NCBI RefSeq assembly: GCF_001269885.1 | Contig: NZ_LHVH01000018.1 | Span: forward strand, 124,001 to 188,000 | Length of the DNA stretch: 64,000 nucleotides | Direction: 5' to 3' | Source of the DNA: Pseudomonas kilonensis | GTDB taxonomy: Bacteria > Pseudomonadota > Gammaproteobacteria > Pseudomonadales > Pseudomonadaceae | Shown here: positions 35,457-44,471 of the stretch, one piece after another | Numbering within the stretch: position 1 is the stretch's first letter | Layout of the letters: each line of letters opens with the position of its first letter | Notes under the pieces: generated by a model | Databases searched by the model: none | Told to the model about the DNA's origin: nothing | What the model saw: only the letters and a program-made list of their open reading frames with translations | Translations under genes and position numbers: made by a program

Positions 35457-36083
35457 ATGGCCCGTAAACCATCTCGGAGCTCCATTGGCTCATTGAGGAG
35501 CCCTCACACGCACAAAGCGATCATCATTTCTGCCATAGAAACCCTCAAGGAGTGCGGTTACTCGGGGCTGAGCATCGAGGCGGTGGCCCGTCGCGCTGGC
35601 GCGAGCAAACCGACAATCTACCGGTGGTGGGGTAACAAGGCAGCCTTGATCGCCGAGGTCTACGAGAGTGAAAGCGAGCAGATTCGCAAAGAGCCTGATA
35701 AAGGCTCTTTCAAGGAGAACCTCAATTTCTTGCTGCTCAATCTCTGGAAGGTCTGGCGAGAAACAATTTGCGGGGAGGCTTTTCGGTGTGTCATCGCTGA
35801 GGCGCAACTCGATCCCTGCACGCTGCCCAAACTGAAAGATGAATTCATGGAGCGACGTAGGGAGTTGCCTCGCAAGCTGGTGGAAAATGCTATTCAGCAG
35901 GGCGAGTTGCCCAAGGACACGTCGCGTGAATTGCTCCTGGACATGATCTTTGGGTTTTGCTGGTACCGGCTTTTGACTGAGCAGTTGGAGGTGGAAGCAG
36001 ATATCAATGAGTTCACGACACTGCTGCTGAACGGGGCAATGCGCTCGACTTCGACGGCGGTTCAAGACGCCGCCGAAGCCTGA
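35457..36083 (+). CDS. phlF: PhlF, TetR-family repressor of DAPG synthesis
   Basis: 208 residues. The N-terminal TetR domain includes LKECGYSGLSIEAVARRAGA and SKPTIYRWWGNKAALIAEV; the helical C-terminus binds the ligand. PhlF represses phlACBD and is released by DAPG. It is divergent from phlA with the operator between them, and convergent with phlG, 19 bp away. A second operator-like site just upstream suggests autoregulation. The 5' region (35038-35456) is AT-rich and contains no other gene. Confidence 0.96.
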   Translation: MARKPSRSSIGSLRSPHTHKAIIISAIETLKECGYSGLSIEAVARRAGASKPTIYRWWGNKAALIAEVYESESEQIRKEPDKGSFKENLNFLLLNLWKVWRETICGEAFRCVIAEAQLDPCTLPKLKDEFMERRRELPRKLVENAIQQGELPKDTSRELLLDMIFGFCWYRLLTEQLEVEADINEFTTLLLNGAMRSTSTAVQDAAEA

Positions 36084-36102
36084 TTATCGGGAGGGGTTGC
36101 GC

Positions 36103-36984
36103 TTATTTCGTGCCGCTGAATCGTGCATGAAGGCTCGGCAGGATGCTGGCCAGGTGGTTGAACTCACACAAGTCATGCACCGCAAATTCATAAGCCAGGG
36201 TTTCCAGCTCCACTTCGCCCAGGCCGTTTTCTTCCAGTAGCCGAGCGGCTCGCTCGGCGCCTGGAAAACGCTGCATGGCAGGGTGGCTGCCGACCCAGTA
36301 GCGGCTCGTCAGGTACAAACCCTCCGGACACTCCTTGAACAAGTGCGCCATCAGCGACACCGGCACTTGCGGTTCGTGGGCCAGGCTCATCAAGGCGCTG
36401 ACGCTGCCGTCTATTTTGGATTCGCGGTACAGATCCGGACAGAAGCCCAGCTCGCAGGGGGCCCTGAAATCAATATGCAGGTGCATGAGACGGTCACCGA
36501 CGTACTCAGAGGCGCAAAAGGTATTGCCGTACAAACGCTCCTCGAAGCTCAGGGTATCGTCGAGGAGGCGCTCGTGATGAACGCAGGGGTTTTCCACATG
36601 GGCATAAGGAAACCACAGGGTGTAGCGTTCAGCCTCCAGCGGATGCCACATGAACCACCACTTGAGCATTTCAGCTGTGCAGTTGGGGAAAAACTTGCGA
36701 CTTTGCACGTAGGCCATCGGCCCTGGCAGCAGGGCGTATCCGGCCTCTTCGCTAATGAAATCAGCGGCGAGCATGCGGTTAAGGTCTTCAACGCTGGGCG
36801 TCAAGGTGTCAGCCAAGGCCATGGGGCCTTGCTGTATTTTTTCGACGGCACTGAGCGGCACGCTGATCTTCGAGCGGAAAAAGTCGGCGTAGGGTTTGCC
36901 TTGGATGGCCCGCTGATTGGCCAGGAACTGCTTCTGCATTGGCAATGAGAAGTAGGTGAAAGGTGTCATTACGCGCGCTTCCAT
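36103..36984 (-). CDS. phlG: PhlG, 2,4-diacetylphloroglucinol hydrolase
   Basis: 293 residues. Numbered from the Met at 36984, His129, Glu160, His270 and Glu274 fall at the positions of the known zinc ligands ([23 protein letters not shown]). PhlG is a zinc-dependent C-C hydrolase of the Bet v1-like fold that removes one acetyl group, giving monoacetylphloroglucinol, and so lowers DAPG. AAGGAAA precedes the start; an open frame back to 37290 runs into phlH and is rejected. Divergent from phlH. Confidence 0.95.
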   Translation of the reverse strand: MEARVMTPFTYFSLPMQKQFLANQRAIQGKPYADFFRSKISVPLSAVEKIQQGPMALADTLTPSVEDLNRMLAADFISEEAGYALLPGPMAYVQSRKFFPNCTAEMLKWWFMWHPLEAERYTLWFPYAHVENPCVHHERLLDDTLSFEERLYGNTFCASEYVGDRLMHLHIDFRAPCELGFCPDLYRESKIDGSVSALMSLAHEPQVPVSLMAHLFKECPEGLYLTSRYWVGSHPAMQRFPGAERAARLLEENGLGEVELETLAYEFAVHDLCEFNHLASILPSLHARFSGTK

Positions 36985-37097
36985 GACGGTATTTCCTTGG
37001 TAGTGCGTGAAAAGCCCGCAGCATCGGCTGCGAAGTCCTCGCGCGGTGTTGTAAAGGGACAATGACGGGACCAAAATAGGTAGGCCAAAATAAAAAG

Positions 37098-37134
37098 TCA
37101 AATTTGAATTAGAACTATAAAGAGATGAGCTCAT
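37098..37134. promoter_or_regulatory. Palindromes in the phlG-phlH divergent gap, candidate PhlH operator
   Basis: TCAAATTTGA is a perfect palindrome at 37098-37107, in an AT-rich stretch, and ATGAGCTCAT at 37125-37134 overlaps the phlH start codon. PhlH is known to control phlG, so a site in this gap is expected. Which of the two it uses is unknown. Confidence 0.4.
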
Positions 37135-37810
37135 GGACAATGCCATTGGCAAGCCTTCCCTGCCTCGTGCTTCGCGACTCGATGGGCAGGCAACGCGGTT
37201 GCAGATTCTGGAAAAGGCGGGTGAGTTGTTTGCCGAACAAGGGTTGGCCAACACCACCAGCAAGCAGATTTGCGAACGTTCGCAAGCCAACAGCGCGGCG
37301 GTGAATTATCACTTCGTAAACAAAGAGGGCCTGTACCGCGCGGTATTGCTCGAAGCCCACGCTCGGTTGGTGCGCATGGAAACGCTGGTTTCGCTTAACG
37401 AGCGGCCAGGGTCGCCGCAAGACAAATTACGTGCCCTCATCACCGTGTTGGTCGAGCGCCTGCACGACCATCCGGATGGTTGGGCGCTGAAAGTGCTCAC
37501 GCGCGAAGTGCTTTCGCCTTCTCCCGAGTTTGAGGTGGTACTCAAGGAGCAGTCGTTTCCCAAGGCGCACATACTGCGTGGCTTGCTGGGGCAAATCATG
37601 AACTTGCCAGCAGATCACCCGACAACCTTGCGCAGCGCCATCAGCGTCTTCGCCCCCTGTCTTTTTTTGCTTATCGCCCATCAGCCGTTAAAGCAGCATG
37701 TACTGCAAGGCTTGAATCTCGAGCCGCAAGGTTTGATCGACCACATGATGAGCTATGCCCTTGGTGGGCTCCAGGCAGTGGCCGCGACTGCGCACGACGC
37801 TGCAAACTGA
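37133..37810 (+). CDS. phlH: PhlH, TetR-family regulator of phlG
   Basis: 225 residues. The TetR helix-turn-helix covers [20 protein letters not shown] and [19 protein letters not shown], and the larger C-terminal half is of the YbiH/CecR-like class. PhlH regulates phlG and so tunes DAPG turnover; DAPG and its monoacetyl form are the reported ligands. It is divergent from phlG and convergent with the DoxX gene, 23 bp away, and marks the edge of the phl locus. Confidence 0.92.
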   Translation: MDNAIGKPSLPRASRLDGQATRLQILEKAGELFAEQGLANTTSKQICERSQANSAAVNYHFVNKEGLYRAVLLEAHARLVRMETLVSLNERPGSPQDKLRALITVLVERLHDHPDGWALKVLTREVLSPSPEFEVVLKEQSFPKAHILRGLLGQIMNLPADHPTTLRSAISVFAPCLFLLIAHQPLKQHVLQGLNLEPQGLIDHMMSYALGGLQAVAATAHDAAN

Positions 37811-37833
37811 CGCGGGGTCGATGGTTATGGGGG

Positions 37834-38304
37834 CTACCGTTGGCGCGCGTCCATTGAGTAGGCGCCGCCGCCGCGCGCGACGATGTAGAGCGCAAGAAAA
37901 CCCATCAGCACCGGAAACTCGATGCCTCGATCTATCCAAGGCCATGTCGGTCCCAGCGCGTAGCTGATGGCAACCATCTCTAAGGCGATCAGCAGGGCGA
38001 CGAGTCGCGTGCCAAGCCCCATCACCAGCATGAGCGCACCGACCGTCTCCAGGAGCATGACCAGGAAGGCAAGTTGTGCAGCGAAAGGCAGTCCCATCAC
38101 GTTCTGGATGAGGTTGATCGACGCGGTCATTGGATCCGCCATCGAACCGTGGGCGGTGCGCAGAACCTTCGGCAAACCGTGGGTAAACAGGACCACGGCG
38201 AAGACGATCCGCAGCAAGGCGTACAGGCAAGGTTCGAGGCGGGCGACTCGTGCAGTCACCGTGGCCACCGCGCCGCGCAGCGATGATAGGTCTTGAGTTG
38301 TCAT
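37834..38304 (-). CDS. DoxX-family inner-membrane protein
   Basis: 156 residues with four membrane helices, opening with LYALLRIVFAVVLFTHGLPK and containing the DoxX pattern FLVMLLETVGALMLVMGLGT. Family members occur with oxidoreductases, thiol and quinone metabolism; a precise role is unknown. It follows a tautomerase gene on the same strand with a 73-bp gap and may be co-transcribed. Not part of the known phl locus. Confidence 0.85.
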   Translation of the reverse strand: MTTQDLSSLRGAVATVTARVARLEPCLYALLRIVFAVVLFTHGLPKVLRTAHGSMADPMTASINLIQNVMGLPFAAQLAFLVMLLETVGALMLVMGLGTRLVALLIALEMVAISYALGPTWPWIDRGIEFPVLMGFLALYIVARGGGAYSMDARQR

Positions 38305-38377
38305 GGGGAATCCTTGGCAGGGTTGCTTGAAGCGCTGATACGTGACGTCGATAGGTTTTTTGAATACTCCGAAGGCG

Positions 38378-38596
38378 CTATTGTCCTTTGGCAGGCAGCC
38401 CCATCTTCGCCAGCGTCAGCGTTTCATCCGCGCGCCCCCATCCGCCGTCTGCCACCTCTTCGACCAGCACCATGGTGAACGGACGGACTCCCTCGCCGAA
38501 GTACTCGACGAACATTTCTGTGGTGCGATGGATGATCTCTTCTTTGCGAGCGTGGTCCAGGATCCCTTCGGGGAATTTGTAGTTGGCAAATGGCAT
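38378..38596 (-). CDS. 4-oxalocrotonate tautomerase-superfamily protein
   Basis: 72 residues, beginning Met-Pro-Phe. In this superfamily the Met is removed and Pro1 is the catalytic base. The sequence continues ILDHARKEEIIHRTTEMFVE and FTMVLVEEVADGGWGRADE, the second resembling the beta-strand and loop of the 4-OT subunit. The substrate is unknown. The frame is open to 38653, but only the start at 38596 places Pro at the N-terminus. Probably in one operon with the DoxX gene. Confidence 0.82.
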   Translation of the reverse strand: MPFANYKFPEGILDHARKEEIIHRTTEMFVEYFGEGVRPFTMVLVEEVADGGWGRADETLTLAKMGLPAKGQ

Positions 38597-38734
38597 AGGT
38601 TTGCTCCGTGGGTGTGAGAAAGATGCGGCAGGGCGAAGGCCCCTGGCGCGCATCTTTCTCCTTTACGCCCTTGGAATAAATCCCTCTGGGTTGGCATCAG
38701 CATTCAACGTACGTGAACAATCGGCCGTCTGGAC

Positions 38735-40519
38735 TCAGTGCGAATGACGCGGCTCACCACTACGAGCGATCACGCGCAGATGCAACGTCGCCGGCTCCAG
38801 GCAGCCCCCGGTGGACAGTTGCCCCACCAGTTGCCGGTACAACTCCTGCCAGGGCGTTTGCGAAGGCGGGATGTTCGGCGTCCATGCGAGTCGGCGCCGG
38901 GCCATCTCTTCATCGTCGATCAGCAGGTTCACGGTGCGTGTGTTCAGGTCCACTTTCAGCCGGTCGTTGGTTTTCAGCAACGCCAGGCCGCCGCCCACGG
39001 CCGCTTCCGGGGACATGTTGAGGATCGATGGGCTCGCCGAGGTGCCGCTCTGGCGGCCGTCGCCGAGGCAGGGCAGGGAGTCGATGCCTTGCTTGATCAG
39101 TGCCGCCGGCGGGGCCATGTTCACCACTTCGGCACTGCCGGGGTAGCCCACGGTGCCGACACCGCGAATGACCAGGATGCAGCGCTCGTCGATGTCCAGC
39201 GCCGGGTCGTCGATGCGGGCGTGGTAATCCTCCGGCCCTTCGAACACGATGGCCCGGGTTTCAAAGCTGTTCTCGGCGCCGGGCTCGGACAGGTAGGTCT
39301 TGCGAAACGCCTCGCCCACCACCGACATCTTCATGATCGCGCTGTCGAAGAAATTGCCGCTGAGCACGATAAAGCCGGCGCGGTGCTTGAGTGGGGTATC
39401 GAAGGGATAGATCACATCGGCGTTGCTGGTCAGGCTGTTGCTGACGATTTCGCCGACGGTCCTGCCGCTGACCGTGGCGCAGTCTTCGTGCAGGCGTCCG
39501 GCTTTTTGCAGTTCGTGCATGACCGCTGGCACGCCGCCGGCCCGATGGAAGCCTTCACCCAGGTACTTGCCTGCCGGCATGCAATTGACCAGCAGCGGCA
39601 CGTCTTCGCCAATCCGTTGCCAGTCGTCCAGGCTCAACTCGACGCCCATGTGTCGGGCGATGGCGATCAGGTGCGGTGGGCAGTTGCTCGAAGCGCCGAG
39701 TGCCGAGGCGACGGCGATGGCGTTCTCGAAGGCCTGGCGGGTCATGATCTGCGACGGGCGTATGTCTTGCAGCACCAGTTCGCAGATGCGCTTGCCGGTG
39801 GCGTAGGCCATTTGCCCGCGCTCGCGATAGGGCGCCGGGATGCTCGCGCAACCGGGCAACGACATGCCCAGGGCTTCGGCCAGGGCGTTCATCGACAAGG
39901 CGGTGCCCATGGTGTTGCAGTGCCCCACCGACGGCGATGCCGCGGTGGTCATTTCCATGAAGCCTTCGTAGTCGATCTCGCCGGCGGCCATCAGGTTGCG
40001 CGCATGCCAGAGCACGGTGCCGGAGCCGATCAGTTCGCCCTTGTGGTGACCGTCGAGCATCGGCCCGCCGGACAGGACAATGGCCGGCAGGTCGGTGGTT
40101 GCCGCCGCCATCAGGCAGGCCGGGGTGGTCTTGTCGCAGCCGGTGGTGAGCACCACGCCATCCAATGGATAGCCATGAAGAATCTCCACCAGCCCCAGGT
40201 AGGCCAGGTTGCGGTCCAGCGCGGCGGTGGGGCGGCGCGACTGTTCGGCGATCGGGTGCACCGGGAATTCCATGGGGATGCCACCGGCATCACGGATGCC
40301 GGCCTTGACCCGTTGGGCCAGTTCCAGGTGATGGCGGTTACAGGGGGTCAGGTCGCTGCCGGTCTGGGCGATGCCGATGATCGGGCGTCCCGATTGCAGC
40401 TCTTCGCGAGTCATCCCGTAGTTCATGTAGCGTTCGACGTACAGGGCGGTCATGTCCGCGTGGGCCGGGTCATTGAACCATTGCTCGCTGCGCAGGCGGC
40501 GTTTTGACGTGTCACTCAT
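38735..40519 (-). CDS. IlvD/Edd-family sugar-acid dehydratase
   Basis: 594 residues. The Fe-S-ligand cysteines of the family are in LTTGCDKTTPACLMAAATTD and VGHCNTMGTALSMN. The length and TQTG-type N-terminus (RPIIGIAQTGSDLTPCNRHH) fit the pentonate/hexonate dehydratases (arabinonate, xylonate, fuconate types) rather than IlvD of valine synthesis. Product would be a 2-keto-3-deoxy sugar acid. It lies 49 bp behind a FAH-family gene on the same strand; the divergent arm encodes a transporter, an SDR and another FAH-family enzyme, so it belongs to a catabolic module. Confidence 0.85.
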   Translation of the reverse strand: MSDTSKRRLRSEQWFNDPAHADMTALYVERYMNYGMTREELQSGRPIIGIAQTGSDLTPCNRHHLELAQRVKAGIRDAGGIPMEFPVHPIAEQSRRPTAALDRNLAYLGLVEILHGYPLDGVVLTTGCDKTTPACLMAAATTDLPAIVLSGGPMLDGHHKGELIGSGTVLWHARNLMAAGEIDYEGFMEMTTAASPSVGHCNTMGTALSMNALAEALGMSLPGCASIPAPYRERGQMAYATGKRICELVLQDIRPSQIMTRQAFENAIAVASALGASSNCPPHLIAIARHMGVELSLDDWQRIGEDVPLLVNCMPAGKYLGEGFHRAGGVPAVMHELQKAGRLHEDCATVSGRTVGEIVSNSLTSNADVIYPFDTPLKHRAGFIVLSGNFFDSAIMKMSVVGEAFRKTYLSEPGAENSFETRAIVFEGPEDYHARIDDPALDIDERCILVIRGVGTVGYPGSAEVVNMAPPAALIKQGIDSLPCLGDGRQSGTSASPSILNMSPEAAVGGGLALLKTNDRLKVDLNTRTVNLLIDDEEMARRRLAWTPNIPPSQTPWQELYRQLVGQLSTGGCLEPATLHLRVIARSGEPRHSH

Positions 40520-40568
40520 GATTCATTTCTCTCTTGTAATTGGATGAATCGGTCACGGTCGTGGCGTT

Positions 40569-41750
40569 TTAGCGCTCCAGCAGTCCTCGGGCGGCGAGGT
40601 TACGCAGCAAGGCGCTGACACCAAAGGTCCAGGGCGCGGCATCGCAGCTGTGGGTCACCTGGTTATGCAGGCTGCCGAGCAACGGGCTGCTGATGCTGAC
40701 CACGTCACCGCGTTTGTGGGTGAAACCGCTGCCGGCATGATCACGGTCTTCGGTGGGGGCGAACAGGGTACCGAGAAACAGCACAAACCCGTCCGGGTAT
40801 TGGTGATTGGCGTTGAGCGTCTGGCCCGCCAGGTCCTGCGGGTCACGGCTGATCTGGCTCATGGAACTCGAACCCTGCAGGCGGTAGCCGTCTTCGCCCT
40901 GTACCTTAAGATCGACCACGCAGGAGCGGACGTCATCCAGGCTGAAGTGTTCGTCAAACAGGCGAATGAACGGCCCGATGGCGCAGGAAGCGTTGTTGTC
41001 CTTGGCCTTGCTCAGCAACAGCGCACTGCGGCCTTCGATGTCCCGCAGGTTGACGTCGTTGCCCAGGCTGGCGCCGTGGATCTGGCCCCGGCTGTTCACC
41101 GCCAGCACCACTTCCGGTTCCGGGTTGTTCCATTGCGATATCGGATGAATGCCGATGCGGCTGCCGCTGCCCACGGCGGCCAGGACCGGTGCCTTGGTGA
41201 AGATTTCCGCATCCGGGCCGATGCCGACCTCCAGGTACTGCGACCACATGCCCTGTTCGATGAGCAGGGCCTTCAGGCGCATGGCTTGCTCGGAGCCCGG
41301 CACGATCGTGCGCAGGTTGTCGCCGATCACGCTGTGCACCGTGGCGCGCACGGCTTCGGCCTTCGCCGCGTCGCCGCCGGCCTGTTCCTCGATCACACGC
41401 TCGATCATGCTGGCGGCGAAGGTCACGCCGGCGGCCTTGATCACTTGCAAGTCCAGTGGCGGCAACAGCGACGGCTTGCTCGGGTCGGCATCAGGGCCGG
41501 TGTTGGCCAGCAGGGCTTCGACACTGGCGATGAAGGTACCGGGCGTCTGTCGCACGGCGGCCAGCGGCGATTCTGTTTCCAGCAGATCGCTCAATGTCGC
41601 AAAACGATCCGAGAGATCGAACACACCGTCGCTGCGCAACGCAATGGGCGAAGGCCCGGCGATTCGGCCTGGCACCCAGGCACGACCAATCAGGGTTCCG
41701 GCCACGCCATCGACGGGCAGGGTGTTCTCGGGAGTAAGCAGTAGCGACAT
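40569..41750 (-). CDS. FAH-family enzyme, 2-keto-3-deoxypentonate dehydratase-like (XylX type)
   Basis: 393 residues. The metal-site pattern is intact: NNPEPEVVLAV (Glu-x-Glu) and SLGNDVNLRD (Asp). The N-terminus (GTLIGRAWVPGRIAGPSPIAL) and the length match XylX-type 2-keto-3-deoxy-pentonate dehydratases, which form alpha-ketoglutaric semialdehyde. Its partner dehydratase is directly downstream. The start at 41750 follows AGGAAG; a longer frame to 41780 is rejected. A palindrome at 41828 lies between it and the divergent LysR gene. Confidence 0.75.
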   Translation of the reverse strand: MSLLLTPENTLPVDGVAGTLIGRAWVPGRIAGPSPIALRSDGVFDLSDRFATLSDLLETESPLAAVRQTPGTFIASVEALLANTGPDADPSKPSLLPPLDLQVIKAAGVTFAASMIERVIEEQAGGDAAKAEAVRATVHSVIGDNLRTIVPGSEQAMRLKALLIEQGMWSQYLEVGIGPDAEIFTKAPVLAAVGSGSRIGIHPISQWNNPEPEVVLAVNSRGQIHGASLGNDVNLRDIEGRSALLLSKAKDNNASCAIGPFIRLFDEHFSLDDVRSCVVDLKVQGEDGYRLQGSSSMSQISRDPQDLAGQTLNANHQYPDGFVLFLGTLFAPTEDRDHAGSGFTHKRGDVVSISSPLLGSLHNQVTHSCDAAPWTFGVSALLRNLAARGLLER

Positions 41751-41827
41751 GGCAAGTCTTCCTGTTCGTAAAGCCTTCACGCTAGGGTGGCCGCTCGATA
41801 AACTCCAATGAGATATATTCAGTATTT

Positions 41828-41844
41828 GATAACGTTGGGTTATC
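41828..41844. promoter_or_regulatory. Palindrome GATAAC-N5-GTTATC, LysR operator copy 1
   Basis: The inverted repeat lies between the LysR start (41864) and the divergent FAH start (41750). The same arms and spacing recur at 42955-42971. The position is that of the primary site of a LysR regulator. Confidence 0.65.
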
Positions 41845-41863
41845 GCCGGCCTGAGGAATCGCC

Positions 41864-42814
41864 ATGTCAGATCTGTCCTTCTCCAGCTTCTGTGGCTGGC
41901 TCAAATTCCGCCACTTGCTGCTGATCGACACGTTGGGGCGCACCCGCAACATGCACCTGGCGGCGCAGCAGATGAACCTCAGCCAGCCGGCCATCAGCAA
42001 GATGCTCAAGGAAATCGAAAGCCTGCTCGGCTTTGCCTTGTTCGAGCGGTTGCCTCGGAGCATGCCGCCTACGGCTTTGGGCGAACACGTACTGCGGTAT
42101 GCGCAGATTGCCTTGAATGATGCGCGCTCGTTCGTCGAACAGATCAGCAGCTTGCGCGAGGGGGGGCACGGTTTTCTCAAGGTCGGCGGGATCTTTGCCG
42201 CCACTGCGGTGGCTTTGCCCGAGGCGATCCTGCAGATCAAGCAGCGCTGGCCGTTGCTGTCGATTGAAGTGGTGGAGCAGACCAGTAACCACCTGATGGA
42301 GATGCTTGAAGAGAAGACGCTTGACCTGGCGGTGGCCCGTTTTACCGATCAAAGCCAGCAGCAGCGCTATGACTTCCAACCGTTGGCCCCAGAACCGTTC
42401 TGCATCGTGGTCAACTGTCACCATCCGTTGGCCGGCGCGGGCCCGGTCTCCTTGCAGCAGTTGGTGGACTTGCCGTGGATTCTCTATCCGGTCGGCACGC
42501 CGATTCGCGCACGCATGGAGCTGGCCTTCGCCGAGGCCGGGGTGGGAATGCCGCGCAACACCATCGACACCATTTCCATGCAGACCTTCCTCCAGGTGCT
42601 GCAACGCGGGCCCATGATCGGCATGCTGCCCAATGCGATGGTCGATCCGCTGCTCGAAAGCGGCCAGCTCAAGACTCTCGATACCCCGTTGCACCTGGTG
42701 CCGCAGGACTACGGCATTCTCACGCGCAAGGATGAGCCGTTGGTGGGCCCGGCGCTGGAGTTCGCCGAGATCCTCAAGGACAACGCCCGCCTGGCCGCCA
42801 TGCAGCCTGCTTAA
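41864..42814 (+). CDS. LysR-family regulator of the sugar-acid module
   Basis: 316 residues. The winged helix includes RHLLLIDTLGRTRNMHLAAQ and QMNLSQPAISKMLKEIES; the effector domain follows from about residue 95. The start is preceded by GAGGAA. It stands between the two arms of a catabolic module and has palindromes of the same sequence upstream of itself (41828) and upstream of the MFS gene (42955), so it probably controls both arms. The inducer would be a sugar acid or a keto-deoxy intermediate. Confidence 0.88.
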   Translation: MSDLSFSSFCGWLKFRHLLLIDTLGRTRNMHLAAQQMNLSQPAISKMLKEIESLLGFALFERLPRSMPPTALGEHVLRYAQIALNDARSFVEQISSLREGGHGFLKVGGIFAATAVALPEAILQIKQRWPLLSIEVVEQTSNHLMEMLEEKTLDLAVARFTDQSQQQRYDFQPLAPEPFCIVVNCHHPLAGAGPVSLQQLVDLPWILYPVGTPIRARMELAFAEAGVGMPRNTIDTISMQTFLQVLQRGPMIGMLPNAMVDPLLESGQLKTLDTPLHLVPQDYGILTRKDEPLVGPALEFAEILKDNARLAAMQPA

Positions 42815-42827
42815 GGGCAAGATAAGT

Positions 42828-42916
42828 CTGTGGGAGCAAGGCTTGCCCGCGATGCAGGCGCCGCGTTTTCCCTCAAACCGCGTCGTCTTCATCGCGGGCA
42901 AGCCTTGCTCCCACAG
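42828..42916. repeat. REPIN (two inverted REP units)
   Basis: Two perfect 27-base inverted arms, beginning CTGTGGGAGCAAGGCTTGCC and ending GCAAGCCTTGCTCCCACAG, flank about 35 bases. This is the Pseudomonas REPIN form, placed between the LysR stop and the MFS promoter. Confidence 0.85.
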
Positions 42917-42950
42917 ATGACTCGCTACAGGTTCCATGGACTTGAGGATT

Positions 42951-42975
42951 AGTTGATAACGCCTCGTTATCAACT
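42951..42975. promoter_or_regulatory. Palindrome GATAAC-N5-GTTATC, LysR operator copy 2
   Basis: Perfect inverted arms of 11 bases, AGTTGATAACG and CGTTATCAACT, around CCT. The core matches the site at 41828. It lies 114 bp upstream of the MFS start. Confidence 0.65.
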
Positions 42976-43088
42976 AATCCAAAAATGCCATTGGGAAAGA
43001 ATCGCTCCCCGACAGTAGAGTCCTCGTTCAATCGCCGGATGATTCGCTCATTCGACGTGACCCAATAAAAACAATCAGGGGTTACCTC

Positions 43089-44471
43089 ATGCAAACCATC
43101 TCCGAGCAGTTGCCCACGCAGGCTCCCGCCTGCGAACTGGATTTCGAAGACCGGACCTACCGCAAGGTGATCTGGCGGATCCTGCCCGTGTTGCTGTTGT
43201 GCTACATGGCGGCGTACCTCGATCGAGTGAACATAGGGTTCGCCAAGCTCGACATGCTTAACGAGCTGCAATTCAGCAACACCGTGTATGCCTTGGGCGC
43301 CAGTATGTTTTTCTGGGGCTATTTCCTCTTCGAAGTCCCCAGCAACCTGTTGCTGCATCGCTTTGGCGCGCGGTTCTGGATCGCCCGGATCATGCTCAGT
43401 TGGGCGGTGATTTCCATGGCCGTGGCCTACACCGTGCCGCTGGCAGGCTTGTTCCACGTCGAATCGAGCACCATGTTCTACGTGCTGCGCTTTCTGTTGG
43501 GCATCTGTGAAGCGGGCTTTTTCCCCGGCGTGATCCTGTACCTCAACTACTGGTTCCCGACCCACCGGCAGAGCCGGGTGATGTCCGGGTTCCTGCTGGC
43601 GTTGCCGGTCAGCCTGACCCTGGGTGGGATACTCTCCGGCTGGCTGATGAACAGCATGCAAGGGGTGCATGGCCTGTCTGGCTGGCAATGGATGTTGCTC
43701 ATCGAAGGCATTCCTTCGATCATCATGGCGTTCGTGGTGATCGTCTGCCTGGCCGACAACATCGACAAAGCCAAATGGCTGTCTGTCGCGGAAAAAGCCC
43801 TGCTCAAGGCCAACCTGCAAACCGACAACCAGGGCAAGGCCACGCGCTTGAGTGAAGTGTTCTTCAATCCTCGGGTGTGGTTGCTGGTGTTGATCCTGCT
43901 GACCTTCAACACCGGCTTCTATGGCCTGGCGTTCTGGATGCCGTCGATCATCAAGAGCACCGGCATCACCAACAGCCTGCACATCGGTTTGCTGACCGCC
44001 ATCCCCTACTCGGTGGCGATGGTGGCGATGCTGCTCAACGCGCGGCACTCCAACCGCACCGGCGAGCGGCGCCTGCATGCGGCGATCCCAGCCTTCATTG
44101 GCGGTGTCGGCCTGATCCTCAGTGCTTTCTTCGCTGACAACCTGGTGCTGTCGGTGCTCTTTCTCAGCGTCGCCGCCTCGGGGATCCTCAGCCTGATGCC
44201 GATTTTCTGGACCCTGCCGGGCACCGTACTGTCGGGCGTCGCCGCTGCGGCCGGCATTGGCATGATCAACGCCATCGGCAACCTGTCGGGCTTCACCGGT
44301 TCGATGATCACCGCCGTGGCCGAAACCCTCACGGGCAACATCAACAATGGCACCTATGTACTGGCCTTGTGTCTTTTGGTCAGCGGTGGACTGATCCTGG
44401 CCATTCCCGCCTCGATGCTCGGCAGGACACCCAAGCACGCCACCACGGCAGCCCAACTGGAGACCGCATGA
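43089..44471 (+). CDS. MFS transporter, anion:cation symporter (ACS) type
   Basis: 460 residues with twelve helices. MAAYLDRVNIGFAKLDM in helix 1 and EAGFFPGVILYLNYWFPTHR after helix 4 are signatures of the ACS family, which imports sugar acids and other organic anions. It overlaps the following SDR gene by four bases (ATGA). The adjacent enzymes make uptake of an aldonate or deoxy sugar acid the likely job. Confidence 0.9.
   Translation: MQTISEQLPTQAPACELDFEDRTYRKVIWRILPVLLLCYMAAYLDRVNIGFAKLDMLNELQFSNTVYALGASMFFWGYFLFEVPSNLLLHRFGARFWIARIMLSWAVISMAVAYTVPLAGLFHVESSTMFYVLRFLLGICEAGFFPGVILYLNYWFPTHRQSRVMSGFLLALPVSLTLGGILSGWLMNSMQGVHGLSGWQWMLLIEGIPSIIMAFVVIVCLADNIDKAKWLSVAEKALLKANLQTDNQGKATRLSEVFFNPRVWLLVLILLTFNTGFYGLAFWMPSIIKSTGITNSLHIGLLTAIPYSVAMVAMLLNARHSNRTGERRLHAAIPAFIGGVGLILSAFFADNLVLSVLFLSVAASGILSLMPIFWTLPGTVLSGVAAAAGIGMINAIGNLSGFTGSMITAVAETLTGNINNGTYVLALCLLVSGGLILAIPASMLGRTPKHATTAAQLETA

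Noticed and set aside
36985..37290. 102-codon N-terminal extension of PhlG
   Set aside because: It overlaps phlH on the other strand, and zinc-ligand numbering fits only the start at 36984.
42828..42916. Possible CRISPR or intrinsic terminator
   Set aside because: Only two inverted units with one spacer-like interval and the known REP sequence; this is a REPIN, not a repeat-spacer array.
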